Positions 13,708-14,014 of a DNA stretch of 14,014 nt are shown here, piece by piece (the first letter of the stretch is position 1; each line of letters starts with the position of its first letter). The translations under genes were made by a program, and so were the position numbers. The DNA lies in contig JAICWZ010000009.1 in NCBI GenBank assembly GCA_025966355.1, forward strand, positions 1 through 14,014, read 5' to 3'. The notes beneath the pieces were generated by a model. That model was not told where the DNA came from. It did not search any database and saw only the letters and a program-made list of their open reading frames with translations. Origin of the DNA: Thermomicrobiaceae bacterium. Lineage in GTDB: Bacteria; Chloroflexota; Chloroflexia; Thermomicrobiales; Thermomicrobiaceae.

Positions 13708-13736
13708 TTGCCGATCGCCTGCGAGCCGTGCATCAT
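13708..13736 (+). promoter_or_regulatory. Weak promoter candidate for the dehydrogenase gene
   Basis: TTGCCG (13708-13713) and CATCAT (13731-13736) are 17 bases apart, each with four of six matches. It lies about 93 bases before the start codon. The spacing is right, but the hexamers are weak enough to occur by chance. Confidence 0.25.
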
Positions 13737-13828
13737 GGTTTCGTGGCATGAGGGATGATCGTACGCGCGGCGCTAATCGGACGCGAAGGCGCGTTTCACG
13801 TGGTTTGGCTCTTGAGAAAGGGCGCGAT

Positions 13829-14014
13829 ATGAAGCTGGGATTTATTGGGCTCGGCCATATGGGCTTCCCGATGACGCGGAACCTGCTGCGAGCCGGTTTC
13901 GCGGTGACGGTGCAGAACCGAAGTCGCGGTGCCGTCGAGCGGCTGGTGGCTGAAGGCGCGGTCGCGGCGAAATCGGCCGCGGAGGTAGCACGGAACGCGG
14001 ATGTCGTGTTCACC
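13829..14014 (+). CDS. NAD(P)-dependent 3-hydroxyisobutyrate dehydrogenase-family protein (partial, N-terminus)
   Basis: The first 62 codons of a beta-hydroxyacid dehydrogenase; the frame is open at the right edge. The start KLGFIGLGHMGFPMTRNLLRAG (2-23) is the Rossmann dinucleotide-binding signature of the family (GxGxMGxxMxxNL), followed by a strand ending in QNRSR (29-33). The N-R-S sequence at the end of this strand favours NADP over NAD, by analogy with family members. The visible part ends in the next strand (ADVVF). Members oxidise 3-hydroxyisobutyrate, reduce tartronate semialdehyde or reduce short aldehydes, which this fragment cannot distinguish. ATG 13829 has GAGAAAGGG about 6 bases upstream. 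It is likely a separate unit, since a hairpin and 239 bases separate it from the carboxypeptidase gene. Confidence 0.9.
   Translation, partial: MKLGFIGLGHMGFPMTRNLLRAGFAVTVQNRSRGAVERLVAEGAVAAKSAAEVARNADVVFT

Noticed and set aside
13477..14013. Minus-strand open frame of 178 codons at the right edge
   Set aside because: It overlaps the carboxypeptidase end, the hairpin and the dehydrogenase start. Its composition is typical of an antisense shadow.
1..14014. Apparent abundance of GATC/CGATCG, as a HIP1-like repeat
   Set aside because: It mostly falls in coding regions where GAT, ATC and GCG codons adjoin in a GC-rich genome. No precise repeat unit or spacing was seen, and a count against codon-shuffled sequence would be needed.
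1..14014. Mobile element, CRISPR array, toxin-antitoxin or defence system
   Set aside because: No transposase, integrase, terminal inverted repeats, direct-repeat array or small paired genes were found on either strand.

Overview
This is a GC-rich bacterial chromosome segment with ordinary gene density. No tRNA, rRNA, CRISPR array, insertion sequence or phage gene was seen. The best guess for the source is a Chloroflexota bacterium of the Thermomicrobia type. That rests on the Tat-plus-lipobox solute-binding protein with a long Ser/Thr/Ala linker, the cytosolic GAF/HisKA_3 kinase and the general protein style. It is an inference, not a proof.

Layout. (1) Positions 1-1116, minus strand: the N-terminal 203 codons of a fumarylacetoacetate hydrolase-family enzyme, cut by the window edge, and a 105-residue muconolactone isomerase-like protein, separated by a perfect 12-bp hairpin. 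(2) 1312-2538, plus strand: an MFS transporter, divergent from the isomerase-like gene. (3) 2610-3815, minus strand: a class I/II PLP aminotransferase, convergent with the MFS gene. It is divergent from (4) 3966-5030, plus strand, a thioredoxin-reductase-like ferredoxin-NADP+ reductase; back-to-back -10 elements lie between them. (5) 5377-9293, plus strand: two peptide/nickel-type ABC permeases and a Tat-exported lipoprotein-type binding protein, after a 346-base gap holding a terminator, a small dyad, a promoter candidate and a leader hairpin. No ATPase genes are present. (6) 9294-9502: three successive hairpins, the last a canonical intrinsic terminator. (7) 9503-10090, minus strand: an ECF sigma factor without an adjacent anti-sigma gene, divergent from (8) 10402-12504, a soluble two-GAF histidine kinase without an adjacent response regulator. 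(9) 12582-13589: a serine D-Ala-D-Ala carboxypeptidase (S11). (10) 13829-14014: the start of a 3-hydroxyisobutyrate dehydrogenase-family gene, cut by the window edge.

How the genes fit together. The clearest functional unit is the ABC operon, which probably imports peptides or similar solutes using ATPases encoded elsewhere. The ECF sigma factor and the histidine kinase share a 311-base divergent region (measured to the preferred kinase start) and are both orphans, so a regulatory link is possible but unproven. The other genes look like independent housekeeping or catabolic units. Three genes (aminotransferase, reductase, carboxypeptidase) have a near-consensus -10 (TATAAT or TACAAT) with no recognisable -35, and these elements help choose start codons. 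I found no clear new multi-gene system. The most useful leads are the sigma/kinase pair with the kinase's helical N-terminal domain, and the paired CNG cysteines of the binding protein.
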